From the NCBI RefSeq assembly GCF_009729555.1, contig NZ_WODC01000001.1:310001-374000 (forward strand): a stretch of DNA of 64,000 bases, given 5' to 3'. Numbering within the stretch: position 1 is the stretch's first letter; each line of letters begins with the position of its first letter. Below the pieces are notes generated by a model, which was not told the DNA's origin, made no database searches, and was given only the letters and a program-made list of their open reading frames with translations. The DNA is from Pseudodesulfovibrio alkaliphilus. Its GTDB lineage: Bacteria; Desulfobacterota; Desulfovibrionia; Desulfovibrionales; Desulfovibrionaceae. The position numbers and the translations under genes were made by a program. Positions 53,560 to 63,980 of this stretch are shown in pieces.

Positions 53560-55404
53560 TCAGGCGGCCACGTGCAGATGGGGCGGCCTCCCCGATGGCT
53601 TTGCCGCCGTGGCGCCGTTGACGGCCAGAAAATCGCGCACCCCGTCCGCGCCCATGAACCGGCCAAGCACCTTGGGATCGCTGTGCAGGAGGTCCACCAG
53701 GATCAGACCGTCCAGACAGTGGCCGAAATCCGGGTCCACGTTGAAGCCCAGAATCTTGCCGCCCAGCTTGAGATACTGACGAAGCAGCACCGGGATGGAC
53801 CGGCCCGCCTCCACGTCGCGCACCAGATCGGCCACATCGTCCGGGTCGTCGAAGACCGAGTCGGGCAGCGAAAAATCCACCTTGCCGAGCCGCCTGACCT
53901 TTGGAGGCCGCCTGGGAACGGCCATGCCGACCATGTCGTGCCGGAAGGCGTGGCGCTCCATGAAGCGCATGATCAGCTCGCGAGAGAGTTCGGAATACTC
54001 GCCCGAGATGGAAACACAACCGAAAAGCTTGGTGTATTTCGGATTGTTGACCACAAAGGCGGCCACCCCCTTCCACAGAAGCAGCAGCGGCTGGTAGCTC
54101 TTCTGATATTTGGGGACCACGAAGGAGCGGCCCATCTCCAGGGCCGGGCCCATAGATTCCAGCAGGCCGGGACGATACTTGAAGAGCGTACTGGTATAGA
54201 GACCAGCCACGCCCCGCGCCTTGAGGATTTCGTCGGTCAGACCGAAACGGTAGGCCCCGGCCACCTCGCGCTCGGCGTGGTTCCAGAGCACCAGATGACG
54301 ATAGGTGTCATCGAAGGCGTCGATGTCCATGGGTTTTCCCGTCCCCTCCCCCACCAGACGGAAGGTCTCTTCCCGACGAATGCCTATCTCGCGCAGCAGG
54401 CGCGGGATGCGGAAGGCATCAGCCTCCAAGACCGTGAAGTCGCCGGAGCGGATCAGGATGTTGGCATCGGGCAGGGCGGCCACTTCGCTGGCCAGGGTGC
54501 GCCTGTCGCGGGAGTTGGCGACGGGCTCCATGGCCCTGGACGAAGACACGGCCCGGAAGGGCGCACGCGAACCCGGCGCCTTGCGCAGCAGGTAGGTCCG
54601 AAAGCGCAGGTGGTCCATCATCTCGCGGTCGTCGGCAAAGGCGGAAAGCCGGGCGCTCTCCACCACCCCGCCCAGGGCCACGCGGATGAGCCGGGCGGCG
54701 TGCTTGAGGTTCTCGTGTGGCAGGAGCACGGTCCGAAGCCGGGGATGGATCAGGCCCAGGGTCTGAAAGAGCCCGCTGTTGCGGCCCTCGAAAAACACCG
54801 GCATGGCCGCGGCTCCGGTCTTGCGGATGATGCGCCCGACCATGGGGCTCCACTGCGGGTCCGCCACCATGGCCTTTTTCATCCTCAGGCTCGACACCTC
54901 GCCCGCGGGAAAGACCACGAGCATACCGCCATCCTTGAGCCAGCGCATGCTCGCCTTGAGCCCGGCGATGTTCTTGGCAGTTGAGCCCTCCTTGCCAAAG
55001 GGGTCCACCTCGATGAGCAGCTCGTCCATCTCCGGGATCATGCCAAGCATGAAATTGGCCATGATCTTGATGTCGGTACGCACCGAGCGCAGGATTTTCA
55101 CCAGCAACAGCCCCTCGATGACCCCGAAGGGATGGTTGCACACGGCCACCAGCGGACCGCAGGAAGGCACACGAGACAAGGGCTGACCGTCCAGGGTGAA
55201 TCGTACCCCGAGCAGGTCCATGACCCGGTCGATGAACGGCTCCCCGGCCTCCCCGGCCTTGAGGGCGTCATACATGGAGTTGAGCGTGTCCAGCCGCAGC
55301 ACCTTGGTCAGCGGCTTGCGAAACAGGGAAAACAGGGCGTGACGAAGCGGGTCGCCAAACGGGGAAGCGAGATTGAGCAACGGGCCTTTGGCCAGAGCGT
55401 CCAT
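53560..55404 (-). CDS. olsF: OlsF-like bifunctional acyltransferase (ornithine-type aminolipid synthesis)
   Basis: The 614-residue protein joins two acyltransferase domains. The first (residues 60-290) is PlsC/LPLAT-like, with AVCNHPFGVIEG (H91, E97), INLIEVDPFGKE-type sequence and FPAGEVSSLRMKK. The second (about 330-590) is a GNAT/OlsB-type N-acyltransferase fold (FDDTYRHLVLWNHAERE, VAGAYRFGL). OlsF of Serratia has this architecture and makes ornithine lipid from ornithine in both acylation steps. Inference rests on that comparison; the amino-acid headgroup is not established. ATG at 55404 follows GGAGG. Confidence 0.85.
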   Translation of the reverse strand: MDALAKGPLLNLASPFGDPLRHALFSLFRKPLTKVLRLDTLNSMYDALKAGEAGEPFIDRVMDLLGVRFTLDGQPLSRVPSCGPLVAVCNHPFGVIEGLLLVKILRSVRTDIKIMANFMLGMIPEMDELLIEVDPFGKEGSTAKNIAGLKASMRWLKDGGMLVVFPAGEVSSLRMKKAMVADPQWSPMVGRIIRKTGAAAMPVFFEGRNSGLFQTLGLIHPRLRTVLLPHENLKHAARLIRVALGGVVESARLSAFADDREMMDHLRFRTYLLRKAPGSRAPFRAVSSSRAMEPVANSRDRRTLASEVAALPDANILIRSGDFTVLEADAFRIPRLLREIGIRREETFRLVGEGTGKPMDIDAFDDTYRHLVLWNHAEREVAGAYRFGLTDEILKARGVAGLYTSTLFKYRPGLLESMGPALEMGRSFVVPKYQKSYQPLLLLWKGVAAFVVNNPKYTKLFGCVSISGEYSELSRELIMRFMERHAFRHDMVGMAVPRRPPKVRRLGKVDFSLPDSVFDDPDDVADLVRDVEAGRSIPVLLRQYLKLGGKILGFNVDPDFGHCLDGLILVDLLHSDPKVLGRFMGADGVRDFLAVNGATAAKPSGRPPHLHVAA

Positions 55405-55607
55405 ACCATCCCTCCTGGGTGCCGGGTTTGATGGATGCTACGCCCGAGCCTGGCTCGTATCCCGCCAATGCAGTGACAATACCGTGTCCGACGGTGACGG
55501 CCGGCGCACCTTCCCGTGACACGCGCCGAGGCGAGTCGGGGCGTGACAGCTGACCAGAATATAGGTATAGGCATAGCAAACCAATCAAGGCGTTACAGGA
55601 GAAACGC

Positions 55608-56042
55608 ATGACTTCACGACTCAACCTCGCCGGATTCACCCAGGAATACATTGTGGGCATTGAGGAACTCGACGAGCAGCACAAGACCTTCTTCACCCTG
55701 CTGGACAAGATCGGCAAGGCCGCCCCGGACATGTACAGGCCCCTTGACGAGGACGAGGCCGACGCGGTCATCGACGTGCTCAACGAGCTGCGGGACTATG
55801 CCCTGCTCCACTTCCGCACCGAGGAAGGATATATGCAGGAGATCGACTATCCGGGCCTTGCCGGGCAGAAACGGGAACACAACAGGTTCATCACCGATGT
55901 GATCCGCATGGAAAGGGAACTCATGAACGGAACGGCCATGCCCGCCATCACCATCCGCAACTTCATGCACGACTGGTACCGCGACCATATTCTGAACCTG
56001 GACAAGCCATTTGGCCAAGCATACAAGAAAATCAAAGGGTAA
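55608..56042 (+). CDS. Bacteriohemerythrin (one His ligand replaced)
   Basis: The 144-residue four-helix bundle binds O2 or NO at a di-iron site. His25 (DEQHKTFF), His68 and Glu72 (HFRTEE), His91 (REHNRF), His121 and Asp-containing HILNLDK are present. The residue matching the first His of the HXXXH helix-3 motif is Gln87 (AGQKREH; codon CAG at 55866-55868). The site may therefore have altered iron or O2 binding. Hemerythrins are common O2 sensors or carriers in Desulfovibrio. Confidence 0.9.
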   Translation: MTSRLNLAGFTQEYIVGIEELDEQHKTFFTLLDKIGKAAPDMYRPLDEDEADAVIDVLNELRDYALLHFRTEEGYMQEIDYPGLAGQKREHNRFITDVIRMERELMNGTAMPAITIRNFMHDWYRDHILNLDKPFGQAYKKIKG

Positions 56043-56116
56043 GACGCGAATCATCCCCGTGCTTCTTCCCTGACACGGGCCGTCTGCCGAGATTGCATTT
56101 TTTTTGTCGGACGCGC

Positions 56117-56144
56117 TTGACTCGCTCCCGGCCGTGTTTATCTA
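56117..56144 (+). promoter_or_regulatory. Candidate promoter of groES-groEL
   Basis: TTGACT (56117-56122), a 16-nt spacer and TATCTA (56139-56144) lie 117 nt before groES. No CIRCE inverted repeat was found here, so HrcA control is not indicated. Confidence 0.5.
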
Positions 56145-56260
56145 TCACCCAGCCTGGAGGAGCGCCCCCCGGGTGCGCCCCATTCATGCGGGCCGCCATG
56201 ACGGCCGCAAGGCTCTGGAGCGGCCCCGAAAAGAACAATCACAATCGGAGGTATAGAGGA

Positions 56261-56548
56261 ATGAAGCTGAAACCGCTGAACGATCGCGTTCTGGTAAAGC
56301 GCCTGGAAGTTGAGGAGAAGACCTCTGGCGGCATTTACATCCCTGATTCCGCCAAGGAAAAGCCCATGAAGGGCGAAGTCGTCGCGGCCGGTCCCGGCAA
56401 GCTGGACGAAGACGGAAAGCGCGTCGCGATGACCGTCAAGAAAGGCGACACCGTGCTGTTCGCCAAGTACGCCGGAACCGAAATTTCCATCGACGGCGAC
56501 GAGCACCTGGTCATGCGCGAGGACGACATTCTCGCCATCATCGACTAA
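56261..56548 (+). CDS. groES: Co-chaperonin GroES
   Basis: The 95-residue protein has the mobile loop [16 protein letters not shown] and the start [16 protein letters not shown]. It caps the GroEL ring. CGGAGGT lies upstream of ATG 56261, with a long AU-rich leader. groEL follows after 53 nt. Confidence 0.98.
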   Translation: MKLKPLNDRVLVKRLEVEEKTSGGIYIPDSAKEKPMKGEVVAAGPGKLDEDGKRVAMTVKKGDTVLFAKYAGTEISIDGDEHLVMREDDILAIID

Positions 56549-56598
56549 CCCCAGGCTTCGCATTACCAAACCCATTTCTTTCCCCTAAGGAGTTATAG

Positions 56599-58254
<1,656 letters not shown>

Positions 58255-58282
58255 ACCATTCCCCCTCACTGATCCTATAGTG

Positions 58283-58322
58283 AACCGGCCCGGACACCTC
58301 GTCCGGGCCGGTTCCGCCTTTT
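58283..58322 (+). terminator. Terminator of groES-groEL
   Basis: AACCGGCCCGGAC (58283-58295) pairs with GTCCGGGCCGGTT (58301-58313) around ACCTC, then CCGCCTTTT. Confidence 0.85.
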
Positions 58323-58357
58323 CACGCGGCGGCAGACACCATGCTCCAGGAATAACC

Positions 58358-58697
58358 ATGACCGACACACCGCCACCGCCCTACTTTGCGGTCGTCTTCA
58401 CCTCGACACGCACCGGCTTCGACGACGGCTACGCCGCCACGGCGGCCCGGATGTTGGAACTGGCCCGAGGCATGGAGGGCTTTCTCGGCGCGGACTCGGT
58501 CCGCGACGGGCTGGGCGTCACCGTATCGTACTGGGAAGAGCGAGGCGGCCATCCGCGCTTGGCGCGACCATCCAGAACACGCCAAGGCACGCCGAATGGG
58601 ACGCGAGAAATGGTATGAAGCGTTCACCACCCGCGTCTGCCGGGTGGAGCGGGCGCAGGCTTTTTGCCGCACCGGAAATGACGGGGAATCGGGCTAG
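58358..58697 (+). pseudogene. Antibiotic-biosynthesis-monooxygenase-like protein, frameshifted
   Basis: The N-terminal part MTDTPPPPYFAVVFTSTRTG through VTVSYWEE reads in one frame; the rest (SEAAIRAWRDHPEHAKARRMGREKWYEAF) continues in another. An apparent extra G near 58529-58536 (TGGGAAGAGCGAG where TGGGAAAGCGAG-like sequence would be expected) shifts the frame. Joined, it is a complete ABM-domain heme-degrading or quinol monooxygenase-like protein of about 110 residues. It is either a real inactivation or a base-call error. Confidence 0.8.
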
Positions 58698-58703
58698 ACG
58701 CCC

Positions 58704-59234
58704 TCAGCCCACGGCGTGGCCCGCCTTTGCGATGGCCTTTTCCACGGCCTGGGCGATGGTCTCCGGCGGGTCGGACACACCCTCTTCCATCAGCCCCGCC
58801 TGGAGATTGAGTTCGCGCTGCACGGCCAGTGCGCCGGGATTGAAATAGCGCTTCCATAGCCCCAGGGCCTTGTCCGGCCGCTCCAGACGGACCATGGTCA
58901 ATCCCAGATAGAGGAAGGCGTCCATGTACTCACGCCGGATGCGCAGGGCCCGCTCAAACTCCAGCTTGGCCTGCCGGTACATGCCGAGGCGATAGAGACA
59001 GACCCCGAGCCGGTAGCGCACATCCGGGTCGTTCTTGTCCTCGTCAAGACACTGCCGATACTTCTGGCGAGCCTCCTCCCAACATCCGTCGACATACAGG
59101 GCGTTGGCCTCCTTCATCATGTCGATACAGGCGGCGGTGGACGCGGCCGGACCGGCGTTCTCCTCCTTTCGGAACCTGCGCACCGCGCCAAACAGGAAAT
59201 CCCTGCGCGACCTGTCTATCTTCTTCTCGGCCAT
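58704..59234 (-). CDS. TPR-repeat protein
   Basis: The 176-residue protein has three or more tetratricopeptide repeats from about residue 45 (ANALYVDGCWEEARQKYRQCLDED, VRYRLGVCLYRLGMYRQAKLEFERAL, MDAFLYLGLTMVRLERPDKALGLWKRYF). The N-terminus holds KIDRSRRDFLFGAVRRFRKEE, which is twin-arginine-like but has no hydrophobic core, so export is unlikely. GGAGGA precedes ATG 59234. It may be an interaction scaffold; no partner is evident. Confidence 0.88.
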   Translation of the reverse strand: MAEKKIDRSRRDFLFGAVRRFRKEENAGPAASTAACIDMMKEANALYVDGCWEEARQKYRQCLDEDKNDPDVRYRLGVCLYRLGMYRQAKLEFERALRIRREYMDAFLYLGLTMVRLERPDKALGLWKRYFNPGALAVQRELNLQAGLMEEGVSDPPETIAQAVEKAIAKAGHAVG

Positions 59235-59318
59235 GGCATCCTCCGGGCGAAACAATACCCGTTTCACGGTCTCGGTCAACCGATTGCCTTTTCAAGGGGT
59301 TCGTGGGAATCTTTGGCC

Positions 59319-61079
59319 ATGCACACCCCGCTCTCCGGCTGGACCGGCAAGATACTGCACATCGACCTTGGCACGGGCGAAACAGCCGTGCAGCACCCGG
59401 CCCGGGGACTCTACGAGACCTGTCTCGGCGGCCGGGGGCTGGCCGGGCATTTTCTACGCCCGGCCTGCACCCTGGAAACCGACCATCCCGACCTGCCCCT
59501 GCTCCTCTTTGCAGGCCCCCTCACCGGCACCATCGCCCCCGCCTCGGGCAGGGGGACCATCATGTCCCGCTCGCCGCTCACCGGGGCCATCTGCGACTCA
59601 TCGGCAGGAGGCGGACTGGCCACCCAGCTCAAACGGGCCGGTTGGGACGGACTGGTCATCACCGGCCGGGCCGACACCCCCTGCGGCATCGAAATCAAGG
59701 ACGCCGAGGTTCGCCTTGTCTCAACGGATCTGTCCGGGACGACAACGGACACGGTATTCGACCGGCTGGCGAACCGGATACCGGCCGACATGGCTGCGGC
59801 CGCCATCGGTCTGGCCGCCGAAAACGGCTCGCCTCTTGCCTGCGTCATGATCGACCGGCACCACGCCGCCGGGCGCGGCGGCCTCGGGCTGATCTGGGCG
59901 GTAAAAAATCTCAAGTATCTCTGCGTCACCGGCACCGGAAAAGTGCGCGTCCACGACAAGGCCGGACTGCTGCGGGCCCGCGAGGACATTCTGCGGCTCA
60001 CGGCCGCTTCGCCAGTGCTGCTCGGCAGACACGGCTTTTCCCGCCGGGGCACCGGGGCACTCTACGACCTCATGGACGCCCGGCGGATGATGCCCACGGA
60101 CAACTTCTCCCGCACCCGCTTCGAGGATGCGCCGCGCCTCAACGCCCCGGCATTCCAGGCGGCCTACGCCCCTCGCAGCCACGGCTGCACCGGCTGCCAC
60201 ATCCGCTGCAGGAAGATCGCTGCCGACGGGCGGGCCATGCCCGAGTTCGAGACCATGTCGCACTTCACCGCCCTCATCGGCAATACGGACATGGAGCTTG
60301 CCATGCAGGCCAACACCCTGTGCAACCGCCTGGGTCTCGACACCATCTCGGCCGGGGCCACCCTGGCCTGCCACCGCGAAATCACTGGCGAGGACTTCAC
60401 GGCGCGTACGCTGGTCAAGGCGCTCTACGACATGGCCCACGGCGGTCATCTCGGCCGGGGCTCCCTTGATTTCGCCGAATCCTGCGGGCAGGCGGAGCTG
60501 TCCATGTCGGTCAAGGGAATGGAGCTGGCCGCCTACGATCCCAGGGGAGCCTACGGCATGGCTCTGGGCTACGCCCTGAGCACCCGGGGCGGCTGCCATC
60601 TGCGGGCCTACCCGGTCAGCCACGAGATCCTGCGCAAACCCGTGTCCACGGACCGCTTCAGCTTCGGCGGCAAGGCGCGGATCATCAAACTGGCCGAGGA
60701 CACCCATGCGGCCACAGACTCTCTTGGCGTCTGCAAATTTGCCCTCCTTGCCACCGGCCTCGAAGAATACGCCCGTGCCTTCGGCGCCGTCACCGGGGTG
60801 GAGGCCGACGCCCGGTCGCTCATGGGCGCGGGGGAGCGCATCTGTTACAATGAGCGGATCATGAACGCTGAAAACGGATTCGACGCCAGCGACGACGACC
60901 TGCCGCCGCGCTTTTTCACCGAAGAAGGCTCATCGGGCGACGATGTCGCGATCCCCCCCATCGACCGGAACGCCTTTCTTGCGGCCCGGGCCGGCTACTA
61001 CCGCATCCGGGGTCTGGACAACCAAGGCAGGCCCACCCGCGAAACCGCCGCCCGTCTCGGCCTGGAGCCGACACGATGA
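59319..61079 (+). CDS. aor: Aldehyde:ferredoxin oxidoreductase (tungsten-pterin)
   Basis: The enzyme oxidises aldehydes to acids using a tungsten (or molybdenum) bis-pterin and one [4Fe-4S] cluster. The 586-residue protein has the N-terminal pterin-binding segments TGKILHIDLGTGE, ASGRGTIMSRSPLTGA and GAYGMALGYALSTRGG. Cluster cysteines are in SHGCTGCHIRCRKI, with a further Cys in LGVCKFA. Length is close to the family norm of about 600. ATG 59319 is used; a TTG two codons earlier is open. It overlaps the class II aldolase gene by 4 nt. Confidence 0.93.
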   Translation: MHTPLSGWTGKILHIDLGTGETAVQHPARGLYETCLGGRGLAGHFLRPACTLETDHPDLPLLLFAGPLTGTIAPASGRGTIMSRSPLTGAICDSSAGGGLATQLKRAGWDGLVITGRADTPCGIEIKDAEVRLVSTDLSGTTTDTVFDRLANRIPADMAAAAIGLAAENGSPLACVMIDRHHAAGRGGLGLIWAVKNLKYLCVTGTGKVRVHDKAGLLRAREDILRLTAASPVLLGRHGFSRRGTGALYDLMDARRMMPTDNFSRTRFEDAPRLNAPAFQAAYAPRSHGCTGCHIRCRKIAADGRAMPEFETMSHFTALIGNTDMELAMQANTLCNRLGLDTISAGATLACHREITGEDFTARTLVKALYDMAHGGHLGRGSLDFAESCGQAELSMSVKGMELAAYDPRGAYGMALGYALSTRGGCHLRAYPVSHEILRKPVSTDRFSFGGKARIIKLAEDTHAATDSLGVCKFALLATGLEEYARAFGAVTGVEADARSLMGAGERICYNERIMNAENGFDASDDDLPPRFFTEEGSSGDDVAIPPIDRNAFLAARAGYYRIRGLDNQGRPTRETAARLGLEPTR

Positions 61080-62269
61080 AAACCCTGTGCATCAAATACG
61101 CCCGCAAGCTCGAAGACCAGGGGCTGTGTGAGCCGGGCAAGACGCTGGTGGGCGGACTGGACGCCGGGCTGGAGTGGAACAGGCCCGATCCGCAGATCGC
61201 CATCCTGGCCCCGCTCTTCGACCTGCTGCCCATCAATTCCCTGGTCTTCGCCCCCCCGGCCGAACCTTACGCCACCATCATCGACCACCTGGCCGCCCCG
61301 ATCCCGGACGCCCCAGTGGACAACCTGCGCCCCGAGGACACCGAAACGCGCACCTTCCTGCACGACATTCCCGTGTGCCACGAGTTCTCGGTCACGGCCC
61401 TGGCTGCGGCCCTGGCCCGACGCAAGGCGGCCATCGTGCCCGGCCACGGCATCGTCTCCTGCGGCACGGTCAGCCCGGAGCAGGGCTTCGTCTTTGTCTC
61501 GTCCACGGTCTTCGCCTGCTTCGTGCTCTTCTTCTCCCGCTATCTGGCCCAAGCCCGAGCCGGGGGACCGGATGTCCGCTTCCGGGCCGCCTTCAAGGCC
61601 GCTTCCTCCATGCTGAATGCCATGCGCCGCGACCAACCGCCCCTGGCACAGACTATCCCCACCGCCCGCGACCAAGCCCTGGCCGCCATGGCCGGGGCAG
61701 GCCGGGCCGTGGTGGGGCACGGACTGGTGGACTCCTTCTTCGGCAACATCTCCTGCCGACTGGGCGACACCATCCTCATCAGCCAGACCGGCAGCTCCCT
61801 GGACGAGCTGCCGGGGTGCATCGACGCCTGCCCCATGGACGGCTCGTCCACCACCGGGCTGACCGCATCCTCGGAACTGACCGCCCACGAGGATGTCTAC
61901 CGCCAGAGCCAGACCCGCTGCATCCTGCACGGCCATCCCCGTTTCTCGGTAATCCTTTCCATGGACTGCGACCGGCCGGACTGCGCACACCGGGGCCGCT
62001 GCCATGTGGCCTGCCCCGAATGCCGCACCGTCGAGGGGGTGCCCATCGTGCCCGGCGAGGTGGGCACCGGCCCCACCGGGCTGTGCAACACCCTGCCCCC
62101 GGCCCTGGCCGGACACGGTGCGGCCATCGTCCACGGACACGGCCTGTTCGCCGCCAGCGACACAGGCTTCGCCGACGCCTTCGCCACCCTGCTCGACACC
62201 GAAAACCGCTGCCGCGAGGGGTATTTCCGCCGCCTGGAAGACCTGCTTTCAGGCCGCGCCCCCGCCTGA
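61076..62269 (+). CDS. Class II aldolase/adducin-domain protein with a Cys-rich insert
   Basis: The 397-residue protein has two related halves. Residues 1-190 resemble a weak aldolase half (AAIVPGHGIVSCGTV). The C-terminal half has the aldolase substrate and metal residues: GHGLVDSFFGNISCRLGDTIL, CILHGHPRF and VHGHGLFAA. A Cys-rich loop (CDRPDCAHRGRCHVACPEC) of six cysteines lies between the last two and could bind Zn or an Fe-S cluster. Class II aldolases produce or cleave aldehydes; the AOR gene beside it would handle an aldehyde product. The substrate is unknown. Confidence 0.85.
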   Translation: MKTLCIKYARKLEDQGLCEPGKTLVGGLDAGLEWNRPDPQIAILAPLFDLLPINSLVFAPPAEPYATIIDHLAAPIPDAPVDNLRPEDTETRTFLHDIPVCHEFSVTALAAALARRKAAIVPGHGIVSCGTVSPEQGFVFVSSTVFACFVLFFSRYLAQARAGGPDVRFRAAFKAASSMLNAMRRDQPPLAQTIPTARDQALAAMAGAGRAVVGHGLVDSFFGNISCRLGDTILISQTGSSLDELPGCIDACPMDGSSTTGLTASSELTAHEDVYRQSQTRCILHGHPRFSVILSMDCDRPDCAHRGRCHVACPECRTVEGVPIVPGEVGTGPTGLCNTLPPALAGHGAAIVHGHGLFAASDTGFADAFATLLDTENRCREGYFRRLEDLLSGRAPA

Positions 62270-62305
62270 CCAGCCGCCACCCGATCGTCGCCACCAGATC
62301 GTCAC

Positions 62306-62333
62306 TTGACATATCCGCGCAAGCGGATACGAT
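62306..62333 (+). promoter_or_regulatory. Promoter/operator of arsR-acr3
   Basis: TTGACA (62306-62311) and TACGAT (62328-62333) are 16 nt apart. The palindrome TATCCGC-N4-GCGGATA (62312-62329) fills the spacer, a suitable ArsR operator. Transcription would start at about 62340, on or next to the ATG at 62341, predicting a leaderless arsR message. Confidence 0.75.
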
Positions 62334-62340
62334 CTTGTCC

Positions 62341-62700
62341 ATGGAAAAATTGGCGGCACGATGCAAGGGCCTCTCGGACGCCACCCGGCTGCGCATCCTC
62401 GGTCTGCTGGCCGGAGGGGAGTTGTGCGTGTGCGACCTGATGGCGGTGCTGGGCATGCCCCAGTCCACTGTCTCGCGCCATCTGGCTTTCCTGCGCAAGC
62501 AGGGTTGGGTCGAGGCGCGGCGAAGCGGCAAGTGGATGCACTACCGCAGACCAGATCAGCCCGACCCCTTCGCGGTCTCCGTCCTCGCGCTGCTCGACGA
62601 AACACTTTTAGCCAACGCCGCTGCCCGGGAAGACGCCCGGGCCCTGGAAGCTCGCCTGTCCGCCAAGGAGAACAATTCCTGCGGCAACGGCACATCATAA
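62341..62700 (+). CDS. arsR: ArsR-family arsenic-responsive repressor
   Basis: The 119-residue winged-helix repressor has the As(III)-sensing motif [14 protein letters not shown] (Cys29, Cys31) and the recognition helix [20 protein letters not shown]. It binds its own promoter and lets go upon arsenite or antimonite binding. ATG 62341 sits immediately downstream of the operator. It is followed after 11 nt by acr3. Confidence 0.95.
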   Translation: MEKLAARCKGLSDATRLRILGLLAGGELCVCDLMAVLGMPQSTVSRHLAFLRKQGWVEARRSGKWMHYRRPDQPDPFAVSVLALLDETLLANAAAREDARALEARLSAKENNSCGNGTS

Positions 62701-62711
62701 GGGGAATTGCC

Positions 62712-63800
62712 ATGCCTGAGGCCAAACGCCTTTCCTTTTTGGACCGCTTCCTGACCTTGTGGATTTTTCTGGCCATGTTCGTCGGCGTCATGGCCGGGTA
62801 CTTCCATCCCGGGATCAAGGAGGCCATCAACCTCTTCCAGGTGGGAACCACCAACATCCCCATCGCCGTGGGCCTGATCCTGATGATGTACCCGCCCCTG
62901 GCCAAGGTGCGCTACGAGGAGCTGCCCCGGATATTCCGCAACACACGGGTGCTCGGCCTCTCCCTGGTGCAGAACTGGGTGGTGGGGCCGCTGCTCATGT
63001 TCGGCCTAGCCATCGCCTTTCTCTCCGGGCATCACGAATACATGGTGGGCCTGATTCTCATCGGCCTGGCCCGGTGCATCGCCATGGTCATCGTCTGGAA
63101 CGACCTGGCTGACGGCGACACCGAGTATTGCGCCGGACTGGTGGCCTTCAACTCCATCTTCCAGGTGCTCTTCTTCTCCTTTTACGCCTATATCTTCATC
63201 ACCATCCTGCCCGGCTGGTTCGGCCTTGAGGGCGTGGTGGTGGACATCTCCATGGGCCAGATCGCTGAGTCGGTCTTCATCTATCTCGGCATCCCCTTCC
63301 TGGCGGGCATGGCCTCCCGGTACATCGGGCTTCGGACCAAAGGCAGGGAGTGGTACGAGAAAAAATTCGTCCCGGCCATCGCGCCGCTGACACTGGTATT
63401 TTTGCTCTTCACCATTCTGATCATGTTCTCCCTCAAGGGTGAATACATTGTGGAACTGCCTTTTGACGTGGTTCGCGTGGCCATCCCGCTATGCGTCTAC
63501 TTCCTGCTCATGTTCGTTGTCTCCTTCTTCATGTCGGCCAAGGCCGGGGCCACCTACGAACAGTCGGCCACCCTCTCCTTCACGGCGGCCTCAAACAATT
63601 TCGAACTGGCCATCGCCGTGGCCATCGCGGTCTTCGGCATCGACTCGGGCGTGGCCTTTGCCGCGGTCATCGGGCCGCTGGTGGAAGTGCCGGTGCTCAT
63701 CGGACTGGTGGGCGTGTCATTGCGCATCCGCAGGCGTTTCTTCCCCCACGCCGTGAACACCCCAACAGGCGTGTGCCATGTGACCTGCAAGCCGGAGTAG
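62712..63800 (+). CDS. acr3: Arsenite efflux transporter, ACR3 family
   Basis: The 362-residue membrane protein has ten predicted helices. The conserved Cys motif for As(III) transport is [15 protein letters not shown]. Further motifs are [20 protein letters not shown]-like ([19 protein letters not shown]) and the substrate-region [19 protein letters not shown]. It exports arsenite driven by the proton-motive force. The C-terminal extension [10 protein letters not shown] is unusual, and its last 37 bp are duplicated exactly at 63944-63980. AAGGGG precedes ATG 62712. Confidence 0.96.
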   Translation: MPEAKRLSFLDRFLTLWIFLAMFVGVMAGYFHPGIKEAINLFQVGTTNIPIAVGLILMMYPPLAKVRYEELPRIFRNTRVLGLSLVQNWVVGPLLMFGLAIAFLSGHHEYMVGLILIGLARCIAMVIVWNDLADGDTEYCAGLVAFNSIFQVLFFSFYAYIFITILPGWFGLEGVVVDISMGQIAESVFIYLGIPFLAGMASRYIGLRTKGREWYEKKFVPAIAPLTLVFLLFTILIMFSLKGEYIVELPFDVVRVAIPLCVYFLLMFVVSFFMSAKAGATYEQSATLSFTAASNNFELAIAVAIAVFGIDSGVAFAAVIGPLVEVPVLIGLVGVSLRIRRRFFPHAVNTPTGVCHVTCKPE

Positions 63801-63980
63801 CCTTGAATGCAACAGAATTCAGACTGTTCAAAAATGGGCGAGTGCGAGGCGCAAAAAAAGATAAAGACCGAAGCGTAGTCTTCCTACGCGAGGGTTTTAT
63901 CTTTTTGCAGCAACGAAGCAATCGTCCATTTTTCAACAGCCTGAACAGGCGTGTGCCATGTGACCTGCAAGCCGGAGTAG
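63764..63980. repeat. 37-bp direct repeat of the acr3 3' end flanking a MITE-like insertion
   Basis: Bases 63764-63800, which include the acr3 stop codon, recur exactly at 63944-63980 (offset 180 bp). The 143 bp between contain the element at 63820-63943. This looks like a long target duplication or a recombination product. Confidence 0.85.
63820..63943. mobile_element. Palindromic MITE/REP-like element
   Basis: CAGACTGTTCAAAAATGGGCGA (63820-63841) and the inverse of 63922-63943 match at 19 of 22 positions; inward, AAAAAGATAAA and TTTATCTTTTT and a central GCGTAG-N5-CTACGC (63873-63889) extend it into one large hairpin. It has no ORF. Its end type is shared with the element at 37529-37726. 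It could also act as an acr3 terminator. Confidence 0.7.

Noticed and set aside
56043-56260. CIRCE element upstream of groES
   Set aside because: No TTAGCACTC-N9-GAGTGCTAA-like inverted repeat was found.
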